Below, one piece after another: positions 46,810-54,115 of a stretch of 64,000 nt of DNA; position 1 is the first letter of the stretch, and every line of letters begins with the position of its first letter. The position numbers and the translations under genes were made by a program. The stretch spans positions 83,215-147,214 of the forward strand of contig DUEZ01000006.1 of the NCBI GenBank assembly GCA_011174825.1, given 5' to 3'. Source of the DNA: Anaerolineae bacterium. Lineage in GTDB: Bacteria > Chloroflexota > Anaerolineae > Anaerolineales > E44-bin32. The notes beneath the pieces are model-generated. The model was not told where the DNA came from. It searched no databases and worked only from the letters and a program-made list of their open reading frames with translations.

Positions 46810-47841
46810 ATGCTTCAAGGACTTACACGACGAGATTTTCTTAGATTCTCAGCGCTTTCTGCATGCAGCTTAGCGATACTGCCTCCAGAGCCTGCTGAAG
46901 AGAGAGATCTGCTTGGCCTTGGCAGGGTAACGGTTTCGTGGATTTATCTATATGCTGAGCCATCCTATAACGCCAAACGATTGAACAGGTTGGAACGAGA
47001 TGCAATCATTACATTACTCGGGCGCGAAACACCCGATGATGGACCTCCTTACAACCCTCTGTGGTATCGTGTGCCGGATGGTTTTGTTCATTCAGGATAC
47101 ATCCAAAGGGTTTGCTGGAAACCTCAAACGCCTCGATTGGAAATCCCTGAAGGGGGCGCACTTTTTGAGGTTTCTGTCCCCTTCACACGTTCCTACCGCA
47201 AGCCCGATCAAACCTCGGGTCCCCTTTACCGCCTCTATTACCAATCCGTTGCATGGGTCGAGGCGGTGGAACAAGGAAGTGATGGCAGGCTGTGGTACCG
47301 TTTACTCGATGATATTTTGAAAGTGAATTATTACGTTCGGGCAGAACATTTAAGGAGGGTAGAACCCGAGGAACTAGACCCTATCTCGCCAGACGTTCCT
47401 CTTAATGCCAAACGGATACTGGTTTCACTCGCTCAACAGGAGCTGTTGGCATTTGAGAACGATCGATTGGTCCTGCGTACAAGGATCTCCAGTGGAGTTC
47501 CTGATTACCGCCCTCGGGGAAACGGCATCCCTACAGCCACACCTACCGGTCGTTTCTATATAACCAAGAAAACCCCTCTCCGGCACATGGGAGATTGCAG
47601 GCTCACAGATAGCCTTGAAGCATACGAACTACCCGGGGTTCCTTGGGTATCCTTCTTCCACGAAACTGGCGTTGCCTTTCACGGGACGTATTGGCACACA
47701 GATTTCGGTCGTCCGAAAAGCCACGGATGCGTAAATATGCATACGGAAGAAGCCAAGTGGCTATTCCGTTGGACAAAACCGATAATCGAAGCCGATGTCA
47801 TCCTCAAGGCAGGCCATGGCACCACTGTGATTGTCGTTTGA
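46810..47841 (+). CDS. L,D-transpeptidase (YkuD) with Tat-type signal
   Basis: A 343-residue exported wall enzyme. The N terminus has a twin-arginine-like signal (TRRDFLRFSALSACSLAIL), then two SH3-like segments (about 34-95 and 108-185), and a YkuD domain (about 195-343) with GVAFHGTYWHTDFGRPKSHGCVNMHTEEAKWLF: catalytic Cys in SHGCVN and its His. Such enzymes make 3-3 cross-links in peptidoglycan or attach proteins, acting outside the membrane. Expressed from a leaderless promoter. Confidence 0.9.
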   Translation: MLQGLTRRDFLRFSALSACSLAILPPEPAEERDLLGLGRVTVSWIYLYAEPSYNAKRLNRLERDAIITLLGRETPDDGPPYNPLWYRVPDGFVHSGYIQRVCWKPQTPRLEIPEGGALFEVSVPFTRSYRKPDQTSGPLYRLYYQSVAWVEAVEQGSDGRLWYRLLDDILKVNYYVRAEHLRRVEPEELDPISPDVPLNAKRILVSLAQQELLAFENDRLVLRTRISSGVPDYRPRGNGIPTATPTGRFYITKKTPLRHMGDCRLTDSLEAYELPGVPWVSFFHETGVAFHGTYWHTDFGRPKSHGCVNMHTEEAKWLFRWTKPIIEADVILKAGHGTTVIVV

Positions 47842-47930
47842 ATTCCAAAACGAATCACAAATAACATCTCATGCCCGTGAGATCTTGTTCTGATTTCTTG
47901 CTCATTCTTGGTTTTTTTCAGTGCAGAATG

Positions 47931-47964
47931 ATTATTGGATCAATAAAGTTATCGATCTAATAAT
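47931..47964. terminator. AT-rich hairpin between converging genes
   Basis: ATTATTGGATC (47931-47941) pairs with GATCTAATAAT (47954-47964) with one G-T pair; loop of 12. It lies 9 bases past the stop of the minus-strand receiver gene. Weak as a terminator; a separate T-run (47922-47928) is on the plus strand. Confidence 0.3.
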
Positions 47965-47972
47965 GAGAGGCG

Positions 47973-49310
47973 TTAGAATCCCCCTGCAGCGTTCTCTCCT
48001 TCACCCTTTCCACGAACTCGATTTAGCAAGTCGGGTAATTTCCCTGTCTCGCTATACCCTGATGCACCGCGGCTAATAGCTGTTCGAACTTCTTCATCAC
48101 TGAACGCGTCTGCCAGCATGAAAATATCGCTCTCTTCAGAAATCCTTCGCAATCCACGCAATAACCAGTAATCACGCTCTTGAGCTAGTCTCGAGTTTAC
48201 CAATATAAGTTCAGGCTCAACCCTTTCAGCAAGAGCTAAACCCTCTTCCGGAGCCGTCGCCACAATAACGCGATAACCGTGGGCTTGAATCATCATAACC
48301 ATGTTCTCGCGCAGGGCATCATCAGGTTCAATAATCATCACTCTTGACGTAGGGCTTAAACCTGATCGTAATACCGCACTGATCGTGTTTAATAATGCAC
48401 CTGTACCAACAGTTCGCACCAAGAAGTCGATCGTCCCCATCCGTACTCCTACCTGCGGGTCATCTACAGAGGTGAGGAAAAGAACAGGGATCCCTAAAGT
48501 GTGTGAGTCCCGTTTGAGGACCATTGCCACGTCTAGGGCCAACGGATGTCTGGCCAACAAATCTAGCAGGATTAAATCCGGCTGCTCCTCTTTAGCAAGG
48601 GGTAATACCTCCCCCCCATTCGAAGTAGCGACGACTCGGTATCCAGCGTCAGTAAGTTCATTCGTTAACAAATCCCTCAATTCAGCTTTTTCAACCAATA
48701 TCAGTATGGTCCTCGACAATTGAGGTCCATCATGCAGGCGGGTATCAACCGCACGGCGGAGGTGTGATACATCTGTACTGGTTGTGCCCGCTGCCTCTAG
48801 TGGCAACGCTATGTGGAAACGGGAGCCCACATCCTCCTGTTGTTCTCCCCACAAATACCCACCTAACTCCTTGACGATTTCACCGCAGGATGTCAGCGAG
48901 AGCAGCTTGGTTCCAGCCTCGTCGATGATGATATCTTCAGTAACCTCACCCTTGATTTCAATCATTGGTAGTGAGGCCTCAGTGGGGACATCGGACACGG
49001 AAACAACCGCCCACATCCCTCTTGCTTCCAATGCAGATGAAATCAGATCGACATGCTTCTCCACAAATGAGATATCACTGCCAGACAGAAGTCCCGCTTG
49101 CACGCGAACCTGGTCGTTTTTCGTCATTCGCACGACATGAGCAATGAGGCTCGTGATAACCTTGATCAAGGGTTCAGAACGACCCTCAATAACAGGAAGG
49201 TGAGCCGGCGTTTCAGCAATTACAGAAACGTGTTTCTCACCAATGTGATCAGCAACAGCCTCGATCGATTCCTCGATTGCTGAAGGTAGATATACGATAC
49301 CCTTTGACAT
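47973..49310 (-). CDS. Degenerate histidine-kinase ATPase with two receiver-like domains
   Basis: A 445-residue soluble protein. Residues about 30-172 resemble a HATPase domain: a weak N-box (ITSLIAHVVRMT, lacking the Mg-binding Asn) and a late G-box (GEIVKELGGYLWGEQQEDVGSRFHIALPL); there is no dimerisation domain with His. Residues 200-315 are receiver 1, with Asp250 (LILLDLL) but no acidic pair (VEKAE) and Arg299 in place of the Lys; 322-435 are receiver 2, with EPDD but Asn372 where the acceptor should be. It is thus probably a scaffold or sensor rather than a phosphorelay enzyme. AGGAGG lies 14 bases before the ATG. Divergent from the phosphatase gene. Confidence 0.75.
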   Translation of the reverse strand: MSKGIVYLPSAIEESIEAVADHIGEKHVSVIAETPAHLPVIEGRSEPLIKVITSLIAHVVRMTKNDQVRVQAGLLSGSDISFVEKHVDLISSALEARGMWAVVSVSDVPTEASLPMIEIKGEVTEDIIIDEAGTKLLSLTSCGEIVKELGGYLWGEQQEDVGSRFHIALPLEAAGTTSTDVSHLRRAVDTRLHDGPQLSRTILILVEKAELRDLLTNELTDAGYRVVATSNGGEVLPLAKEEQPDLILLDLLARHPLALDVAMVLKRDSHTLGIPVLFLTSVDDPQVGVRMGTIDFLVRTVGTGALLNTISAVLRSGLSPTSRVMIIEPDDALRENMVMMIQAHGYRVIVATAPEEGLALAERVEPELILVNSRLAQERDYWLLRGLRRISEESDIFMLADAFSDEEVRTAISRGASGYSETGKLPDLLNRVRGKGEGENAAGGF

Positions 49311-49550
49311 GCCCCTGAGATAGGCCTCCTAGGAGAATATATTGAGATCAAGCTAGGCTCGTTTGGATGGGTCCCTTCTAACTCTATCCGATAATTTGTG
49401 CATATGACCTTGCCATTAGCTTACAATTGAATCCTCTACAAAAAGCAGTAGCCTGTGGAAGAAAAGCTGTATTTGTCCTGTGTAATAAATGCTATCAAAC
49501 CACAAATATCGCTCTCTCTCACGCATGTGTTATTTTCAAAACATCCACAA

Positions 49551-49580
49551 TTGGACAGCGATATATAGACATTGTAGAAT
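49551..49580 (+). promoter_or_regulatory. Promoter of phosphatase gene, leaderless
   Basis: -35 TTGGAC (49551-49556), spacer of 18, -10 TAGAAT (49575-49580). Seven bases separate the -10 box from the ATG at 49588, so the mRNA would be leaderless. Confidence 0.6.
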
Positions 49581-49587
49581 TCACGTT

Positions 49588-50289
49588 ATGGAAGCCCATA
49601 TTGCCGTCTCAAAGATCAGTAAGTATGCATCTTCCGAGAGTGGTGACACCATGGAAATGGTTGAACGTCCCGCTGGTGGTCTTTCCTTCGTTTTGGTAGA
49701 CGGGCAACGGTCTGGTAAATCAGCAAAAGCGATCTCTAATGTCGTTGCTCGTAAGGCGATCAGCCTCCTCGCAGATGGTGTACGTGACGGTGCTGCCGCC
49801 CGAGCGGCCTCTGATTATTTGTACACCCATCGCGCTGGAAAAGTTATGGCGACCCTTAATATCCTCTCCATCGATCTACAAACTAATTCATTGGTTATTG
49901 TACGCAATAATCCAGCACCCGTCATCCTTATACAGGATAGTAACATAACTCTCCTTGACGAACCGGTTGATGTAGTAGGTATCAGAAGAGAGATTCGCCC
50001 CTCGATCAATGAAATTCCCCTTACACGTAACCTGGTCGCTATTGTGTTCACGGATGGATTGCTTCATGCGGGGGATCGAAGCGGACAGCGGATGGATATC
50101 GTGCAGCACATCAAGGAGATGATGGCTGATGGACCACCAGATCCAGTTCGATGGGCTGATAAGTTAATCCATGACGCTGTGAAGCTCGATCAAGGTCGCC
50201 CATCAGATGATATTAGTGTACTCGTGGTCGCTATTGTACCTCGTCAGGGTGACGATGTTAGACAACTAATTGTCAGGGTGCCTCTCTAA
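49588..50289 (+). CDS. PP2C/SpoIIE-type serine phosphatase domain protein
   Basis: A 233-residue protein made of one SpoIIE-like phosphatase domain: LSFVLVDGQRSGKSAKAISNVVARKAISLL, then VATLNILSIDLQ-like strands, IVFTDGLLHAGD and PSDDISVLVVAI, whose Asp residues bind the metals. The open frame extends to 49489, but that part would lie before the promoter, so the ATG at 49588 is the start. No sensor domain is present, so it probably acts on a partner protein. It is followed after 19 bases by a P-loop gene and diverges from the ATPase/dual-receiver gene. Confidence 0.85.
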   Translation: MEAHIAVSKISKYASSESGDTMEMVERPAGGLSFVLVDGQRSGKSAKAISNVVARKAISLLADGVRDGAAARAASDYLYTHRAGKVMATLNILSIDLQTNSLVIVRNNPAPVILIQDSNITLLDEPVDVVGIRREIRPSINEIPLTRNLVAIVFTDGLLHAGDRSGQRMDIVQHIKEMMADGPPDPVRWADKLIHDAVKLDQGRPSDDISVLVVAIVPRQGDDVRQLIVRVPL

Positions 50290-50308
50290 TGAATTGGAGT
50301 ATGCCTCC

Positions 50309-50722
50309 ATGAGGGAAAGACCACAGATCGCTATCGTTGGACCCTGTGGGGCCGGAAAATCTACGTTAGCTCAAGAGCTTCGTTCTCGTGATCTCCCAGC
50401 CCGTCAAATCGCTCAGGAACACTCCTTCTCGCCCGCGATGTGGCAGCACCTCTCAAAACCTGACATTCTGATCTACCTAGACGCTTCTTATGAGACTTGT
50501 TCTCAACGCAAATATTTTAACTGGCTTCCAAAGGAGTACGCAAAGCAAATTCACCGTTTACAACACGCCCGGCAACATTGTCATATTTATGTCAATACGG
50601 ATGACCTAAAGCCAGAAGAGGTCGTCGATCGTGTGCTTTCTTCGGATTCCTTCTCAATTTGGAGAGCGGTTTTTTTACCGGGTAGACGAAAGTTAGGAAC
50701 GATGAGGGGCGAATCATCATAA
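50309..50722 (+). CDS. Small P-loop NTPase of unknown function
   Basis: A 137-residue protein with Walker A GPCGAGKST near the start (IAIVGPCGAGKSTLAQEL), IAQEHSFSPAMWQHL and LIYLDASYETCSQR, resembling small kinases or EutP-like GTPases without their specificity motifs. GGAG lies about 10 bases before the ATG at 50309; the longer frame from 50270 would overlap the phosphatase gene. The context suggests a shared operon with the phosphatase. Confidence 0.75.
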   Translation: MRERPQIAIVGPCGAGKSTLAQELRSRDLPARQIAQEHSFSPAMWQHLSKPDILIYLDASYETCSQRKYFNWLPKEYAKQIHRLQHARQHCHIYVNTDDLKPEEVVDRVLSSDSFSIWRAVFLPGRRKLGTMRGESS

Positions 50723-50836
50723 TTCCTCTCGTTCATATAAGGACATATAGTCAGCTTGACAGTGAGCCATGTCCTGAGGTTGCCGAAGGCTTGTCGAACG
50801 GTCATCCTGAAATCATGCCGTCAGATTGTTCCCTTC

Positions 50837-50863
50837 GTAGAGGCGGGGTTACCCTGCCCCTCC
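50837..50863. repeat. Palindromic element, GTAGGGGC family
   Basis: GTAGAGGCGGGGTTACCCTG and then CCCCTCC; a slightly diverged copy of the perfect palindrome at 51088-51114 and 53713-53739. Confidence 0.75.
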
Positions 50864-50873
50864 CCATAAAAAT

Positions 50874-50980
50874 GTCATTCCGGGCGAGTAACACGAGCGA
50901 GGAATCCCTTCGATGGAGCGGTGAAATAAGATACATCATAGGGATTCCTCATCGCGATGCTCCTCGGAAGGACATAATGG
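50874..50980. repeat. GTCATTCC-family element, copy 1
   Basis: Begins GTCATTCCGGGCGAGTAAC; inner inverted repeat GAGGAATCCCT (50899-50909) and AGGGATTCCTC (50940-50950); the right end near CGGAAGGACAT resembles an inverted copy of the left end. The second copy is at 53868-54021. Confidence 0.75.
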
Positions 50981-51034
50981 GGATGGTCCATCCTGATCCA
51001 ATCTCCTTTGGCGACCTCAGGTCGACATTTTTAT

Positions 51035-51062
51035 GTAGGGGCGACCAACCGGTCGCACTTAC
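51035..51062. repeat. Palindromic element, GTAGGGGC family, diverged
   Basis: GTAGGGGCGACC, AACC, GGTCGCACTTAC: 12-base arms with mismatches toward the outside. Confidence 0.65.
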
Positions 51063-51087
51063 ATCATGCCCTTAGGTCGTGTCCACC

Positions 51088-51114
51088 GTAGGGGTGGGGT
51101 AACCCCGCCCCTAC
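51088..51114. repeat. Palindromic element, GTAGGGGC family
   Basis: A 27-base near-perfect palindrome with arms GTAGGGGTGGGGT and ACCCCGCCCCTAC, one base apart. Confidence 0.8.
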
Positions 51115-51207
51115 ATCATCCTTGAAAGACCAGAATCATTAAATCACCAGCTGGTGGGCTCCGCTATATGACATGAGAAACGAATTCAATCCTCAAATCC
51201 TCATATG

Positions 51208-51237
51208 TTGCCAAGTCACCTCCATAACGAGTATAAT
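51208..51237 (+). promoter_or_regulatory. Promoter of secDF
   Basis: -35 TTGCCA (51208-51213), spacer of 18, -10 TATAAT (51232-51237). Predicted start near 51244, about 72 bases before the secD ATG at 51316. An in-frame start at 51205 is upstream of the promoter and can be excluded. Confidence 0.75.
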
Positions 51238-51315
51238 CAATCCGCTTTGCCAGCCCTCCGAGGTCGGCAGTCAGGAGTGGCTGGTTTTTCATGGAATGGA
51301 GAACCATATCACCAA

Positions 51316-52797
51316 ATGAGCCAACGTTACCCATTGCGTTTAATCCTCATTCTCATTCTCGTCGCCGCTGCTGTTTGGATCGTGCTCCCCACCAATCCCG
51401 GTATTCACATAGGGTCCATTGATCGCGACATCAAAGTTGTACGCGGGCTCGATTTGCAGGGGGGGCTTCGTGTTTTACTCGAAGCTGATCTGCCAGAAGA
51501 AACGGAAATTACCAGCGATCAGATGAATACCGTTCGAAATATCGTTGAGAATCGTGTCAATGGACTCGGGGTTACGGAGCCCATTGTTCAGGTCGCAGGT
51601 TCACGACGTATTCTCGTTGAATTACCTGGAATAGGGAATCCGGAAGACGCTGTCGATACGATCAAAGAAACAGGGCTGTTGGAATTCGTCGAAATGACGA
51701 GCTCGGACTTCGCTTACTTCCAAGGAGACCAGGTCCTGCTGACCGATTTTGGCAGACCTGTGCCTTCACCAACATTGGTCATTGAAGCATCCGAGACTCC
51801 AACATCCACAGAGGTAGAGAATTCACCTACCATTACTTCATCCACAACTGAAGGTACTACGGATGCAGACGCAACCCCAACCATCCAGGTAACACAAACC
51901 CCCAGTTCTTCTCCAACACCTAGGGTTTTTCATACCGTGCTTACTGGAGCTCAACTTAAACACGCTTTCGTCACCCAACACCCCAACACCAACGAGATCG
52001 TTGTCGCAATTGAATTTTCCGAGGAAGGTGGACAAATATTCAGCGACTATACCAGTGCCCATGTTGGCGAGGTGTTGGGTATTGTCCTTGATAAGAGGCT
52101 CATCTCTGCTCCATTCATCAACGAACCGATCACAGAAGGGAGTGCCTTCATATCAGGCAGCTTCACCTACGAAGATGCGAATAGCCTTGCCATTCAATTG
52201 CGATACGGTGCACTTCCTGTCCCGATGAAGGTGGTGGAAAGTAAAACTGTAGGTCCTACCTTGGGGCAAGATTCACTGGACAAAAGCACGATCGCCGGCG
52301 TAATTGGTTTGGGAGTGGTGATGGCTTTCATGGCGCTTTACTACCGGCTTCCTGGCGTGCTGGCTGATCTAGCATTGCTTGTCTACGCGACGATCACATT
52401 TGCTCTCTTTAAACTCATACCGGTTACATTGACACTGCCAGGCATCGCTGGTTTTGTCCTGTCGATCGGGGTCGCTGTGGACGCCAATGTGCTGATCTTT
52501 GAACGGATGAAAGAAGAACTGCGTGCGGGTCGTAGGCTTTACCAAGCGATTGACCTTGGCTTTTCGCGCGCCTGGCCTTCCATACGCGATTCGAACCTCT
52601 CAACCCTCATCACATGCGGCATCCTTTATTGGTTTGGTAACACCTTCGGGGCCAGCATCGTAAAAGGTTTTTCGGTCACCCTAGCGCTTGGTGTGATGGT
52701 CAGTCTCTTCACGGCCATCACCGTGACCCGAACTTTCCTTCACTTAGTCTTAGACAATATTCGTTTAACCGAGCATCCGCGCTGGTTTGGCGTGTAG
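51316..52797 (+). CDS. secD: Protein translocase subunit SecD
   Basis: A 493-residue Sec accessory subunit with six membrane helices that uses the proton gradient to pull secreted chains out of SecYEG. An N-terminal helix (about 7-25) is followed by the P1 domain (DLQGGLRVLLEAD, NIVENRVNGLGVTEPIVQVAG) and five C-terminal helices with LSIGVAVDANVLIFERMKEELRAG. A Ser/Thr-rich insert (about 160-205), not found in most SecD, lies between the two halves of P1. The ATG at 51316 is chosen because the promoter lies upstream of it. Confidence 0.93.
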   Translation: MSQRYPLRLILILILVAAAVWIVLPTNPGIHIGSIDRDIKVVRGLDLQGGLRVLLEADLPEETEITSDQMNTVRNIVENRVNGLGVTEPIVQVAGSRRILVELPGIGNPEDAVDTIKETGLLEFVEMTSSDFAYFQGDQVLLTDFGRPVPSPTLVIEASETPTSTEVENSPTITSSTTEGTTDADATPTIQVTQTPSSSPTPRVFHTVLTGAQLKHAFVTQHPNTNEIVVAIEFSEEGGQIFSDYTSAHVGEVLGIVLDKRLISAPFINEPITEGSAFISGSFTYEDANSLAIQLRYGALPVPMKVVESKTVGPTLGQDSLDKSTIAGVIGLGVVMAFMALYYRLPGVLADLALLVYATITFALFKLIPVTLTLPGIAGFVLSIGVAVDANVLIFERMKEELRAGRRLYQAIDLGFSRAWPSIRDSNLSTLITCGILYWFGNTFGASIVKGFSVTLALGVMVSLFTAITVTRTFLHLVLDNIRLTEHPRWFGV

Positions 52798-52806
52798 GAG
52801 CGAGAT

Positions 52807-53727
52807 ATGTTGAACATCGTCGGTAGACGTTATTGGTACTTCGGCCTCTCGCTTCTGGTAATCATTCCTGGGATGATCGCCCTCGCGCTTTGGGGACTCC
52901 CACTCGCGATCGATTTCACGGGTGGAAGCCTACTTGAAATTCGTTTCGATTCAGGCGATCCACCCGCTCCGGCTGAAGTTGTCGATTTATATGAAGAGCT
53001 CGAGGTTGGCGATGCATTGGTCCAGAGCGCTGGGACTACAGATATCGTCGCCCGAAGTAAACATATCGACGAAGCGACCAAGACCACGATTTTGAGCGAG
53101 ATGGAAAAACGATTCAGCGGACCGATCACCGTCTTACGTTTCGATTCCGTTGGACCATCGGTAGGAGCTGAAGTGGCTCAACGAGCCATGGGTGCCGTCG
53201 GTTTGGCTGCTGTGGGTATCCTGGCTTACATCACCTACGCTTTTCGTGGTGTTCCACATGCCTTCCGCTACGGTTTGGCAGCGATCATCGCCATGCTCCA
53301 CGATGTTGCCGTCGTGGTGGGAGTAGAGGCGTTCTTTGGTCATTTCCTTGGCTGGGAGGTCGATGCACTGTTTCTCACGGCACTACTGACTGTGATTGGC
53401 TTCTCCGTGCACGACTCGATCGTCGTCTTTGATCGAATTCGTGAGAACCAACGGATCCACCGAAGGTTGGATTTTGAGACGCTTGTCAATCACTCGATCG
53501 TGCAGACATTAGATCGATCGATCAATACGCAGCTCACAGTTATGCTTACTTTATTGGCCTTGTTACTCTTTGGTGGTGTCACGACGAGGCACTTCGTCGC
53601 CATCCTGCTGATTGGAGTTTTCAGCGGTACGTACTCTTCGATCTTTAACGCCGCACCAATTCTTGTCGTATGGGAAAACCAGGAGTGGCGCTGGTGGTTT
53701 CGGAGAAATAGAGTAAAGGCGGGGTAA
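52807..53727 (+). CDS. secF: Protein translocase subunit SecF
   Basis: A 306-residue partner of SecD with six membrane helices. Motifs: AIDFTGGSLLEIRFD, the periplasmic domain with VGPSVGAEVAQRAMGAVGLAAVGILAYITYAFRG, and TVIGFSVHDSIVVFDRIRENQRIHRR. GGAG lies 7 bases before the ATG, 9 bases after secD. The last codons (AAA GCG GGG TAA) lie inside a dispersed palindromic element, so the C terminus seems set by a repeat insertion. Confidence 0.94.
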   Translation: MLNIVGRRYWYFGLSLLVIIPGMIALALWGLPLAIDFTGGSLLEIRFDSGDPPAPAEVVDLYEELEVGDALVQSAGTTDIVARSKHIDEATKTTILSEMEKRFSGPITVLRFDSVGPSVGAEVAQRAMGAVGLAAVGILAYITYAFRGVPHAFRYGLAAIIAMLHDVAVVVGVEAFFGHFLGWEVDALFLTALLTVIGFSVHDSIVVFDRIRENQRIHRRLDFETLVNHSIVQTLDRSINTQLTVMLTLLALLLFGGVTTRHFVAILLIGVFSGTYSSIFNAAPILVVWENQEWRWWFRRNRVKAG

Positions 53728-53739
53728 CCCCGCCCCTAC
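53713..53739. repeat. Palindromic element overlapping the secF stop
   Basis: Arms GGCGGGGT (53718-53725) and ACCCCGCC (53727-53734) around one base, within a 27-base copy of the GTAGGGGC family. The TAA of secF (53725-53727) is the centre of the palindrome. Confidence 0.85.
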
Positions 53740-53867
53740 ACCAAGGTCATCGAATTTCCCTCCCTGTTTTCGTGCAGTCTGGCAAGCAACGATGTAGCCG
53801 CACCCTTTAGGGTGCGCAGAGAATCGCAGGCTAAAGCCTGCGATTACGTAGATAACGCCTTCTGTGT

Positions 53868-54021
53868 GTCATTCCGAGCGAATAACATGAGCGAGGAATC
53901 CCTATGATGTATCAGTCGAAAAAGTCCCATCATAGGGATTCCTCGTCGCAAGGCCGAAGGTCCTGAGCCCCTCGACTTCGCTCTGGACCCTTGGCTCCGC
54001 CGAAGGGCTCCACGGAATGAC
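53868..54021. repeat. GTCATTCC-family element, copy 2
   Basis: 154 bases with ends GTCATTCCG (53868-53876) and CGGAATGAC (54013-54021), and an inner perfect 17-bp inverted repeat GAGGAATCCCTATGATG (53893-53909) against 53928-53944. No coding capacity, so it could be a non-autonomous mobile element. Confidence 0.8.
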
Positions 54022-54031
54022 ATCAATGGGA

Positions 54032-54086
54032 GTAGGGGCGTACGGGCAGGGAAGATCGCCCTACATCTTCGACCGTGCGCCCCTAC
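54032..54086. repeat. GTAGGGGC-family element
   Basis: 55 bases with arms GTAGGGGCGTACGG (54032-54045) and CCGTGCGCCCCTAC (54073-54086), one mismatch, and a 27-base centre. Confidence 0.8.
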
Positions 54087-54115
54087 ATTTATGTAATGTG
54101 AAATAACCGCAATCT

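Larger units (their letters stand above)
50723..51207. other. Intergenic mosaic of palindromic repeats
   Basis: About 485 bases without a gene. It contains in order: a piece like the widespread TCCTGAG/TTGTCGAA repeat (about 50771-50812), a GTAGGGGC-family palindrome (50837-50863), a GTCATTCC-family element (50874-50980), two further GTAGGGGC-like elements (51035-51062 and 51088-51114), then the secD promoter region. Confidence 0.75.
53740..54115. other. Intergenic mosaic of palindromic repeats
   Basis: Between secF and the giant gene. Two perfect small hairpins stand next to each other, CGCACCC/GGGTGCG (53799-53816) and AATCGCAGGC/GCCTGCGATT (53822-53845), followed by the GTCATTCC-family element (53868-54021) and a GTAGGGGC-family element (54032-54086). 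No gene. These structures also lie where terminators for secF and the giant gene are expected. Confidence 0.8.

Noticed and set aside
49489..49587. Longer N terminus for the phosphatase
   Set aside because: It covers the leaderless promoter; the residues do not look like protein of this family.
51205..51315. Longer N terminus for SecD
   Set aside because: It overlaps the -35/-10 promoter at 51208-51237, and the extra 37 residues are hydrophilic and unlike SecD.
53868..54021. Insertion sequence with transposase
   Set aside because: Inverted ends are present but the interior has no coding capacity, so it is reported as a repeat only.
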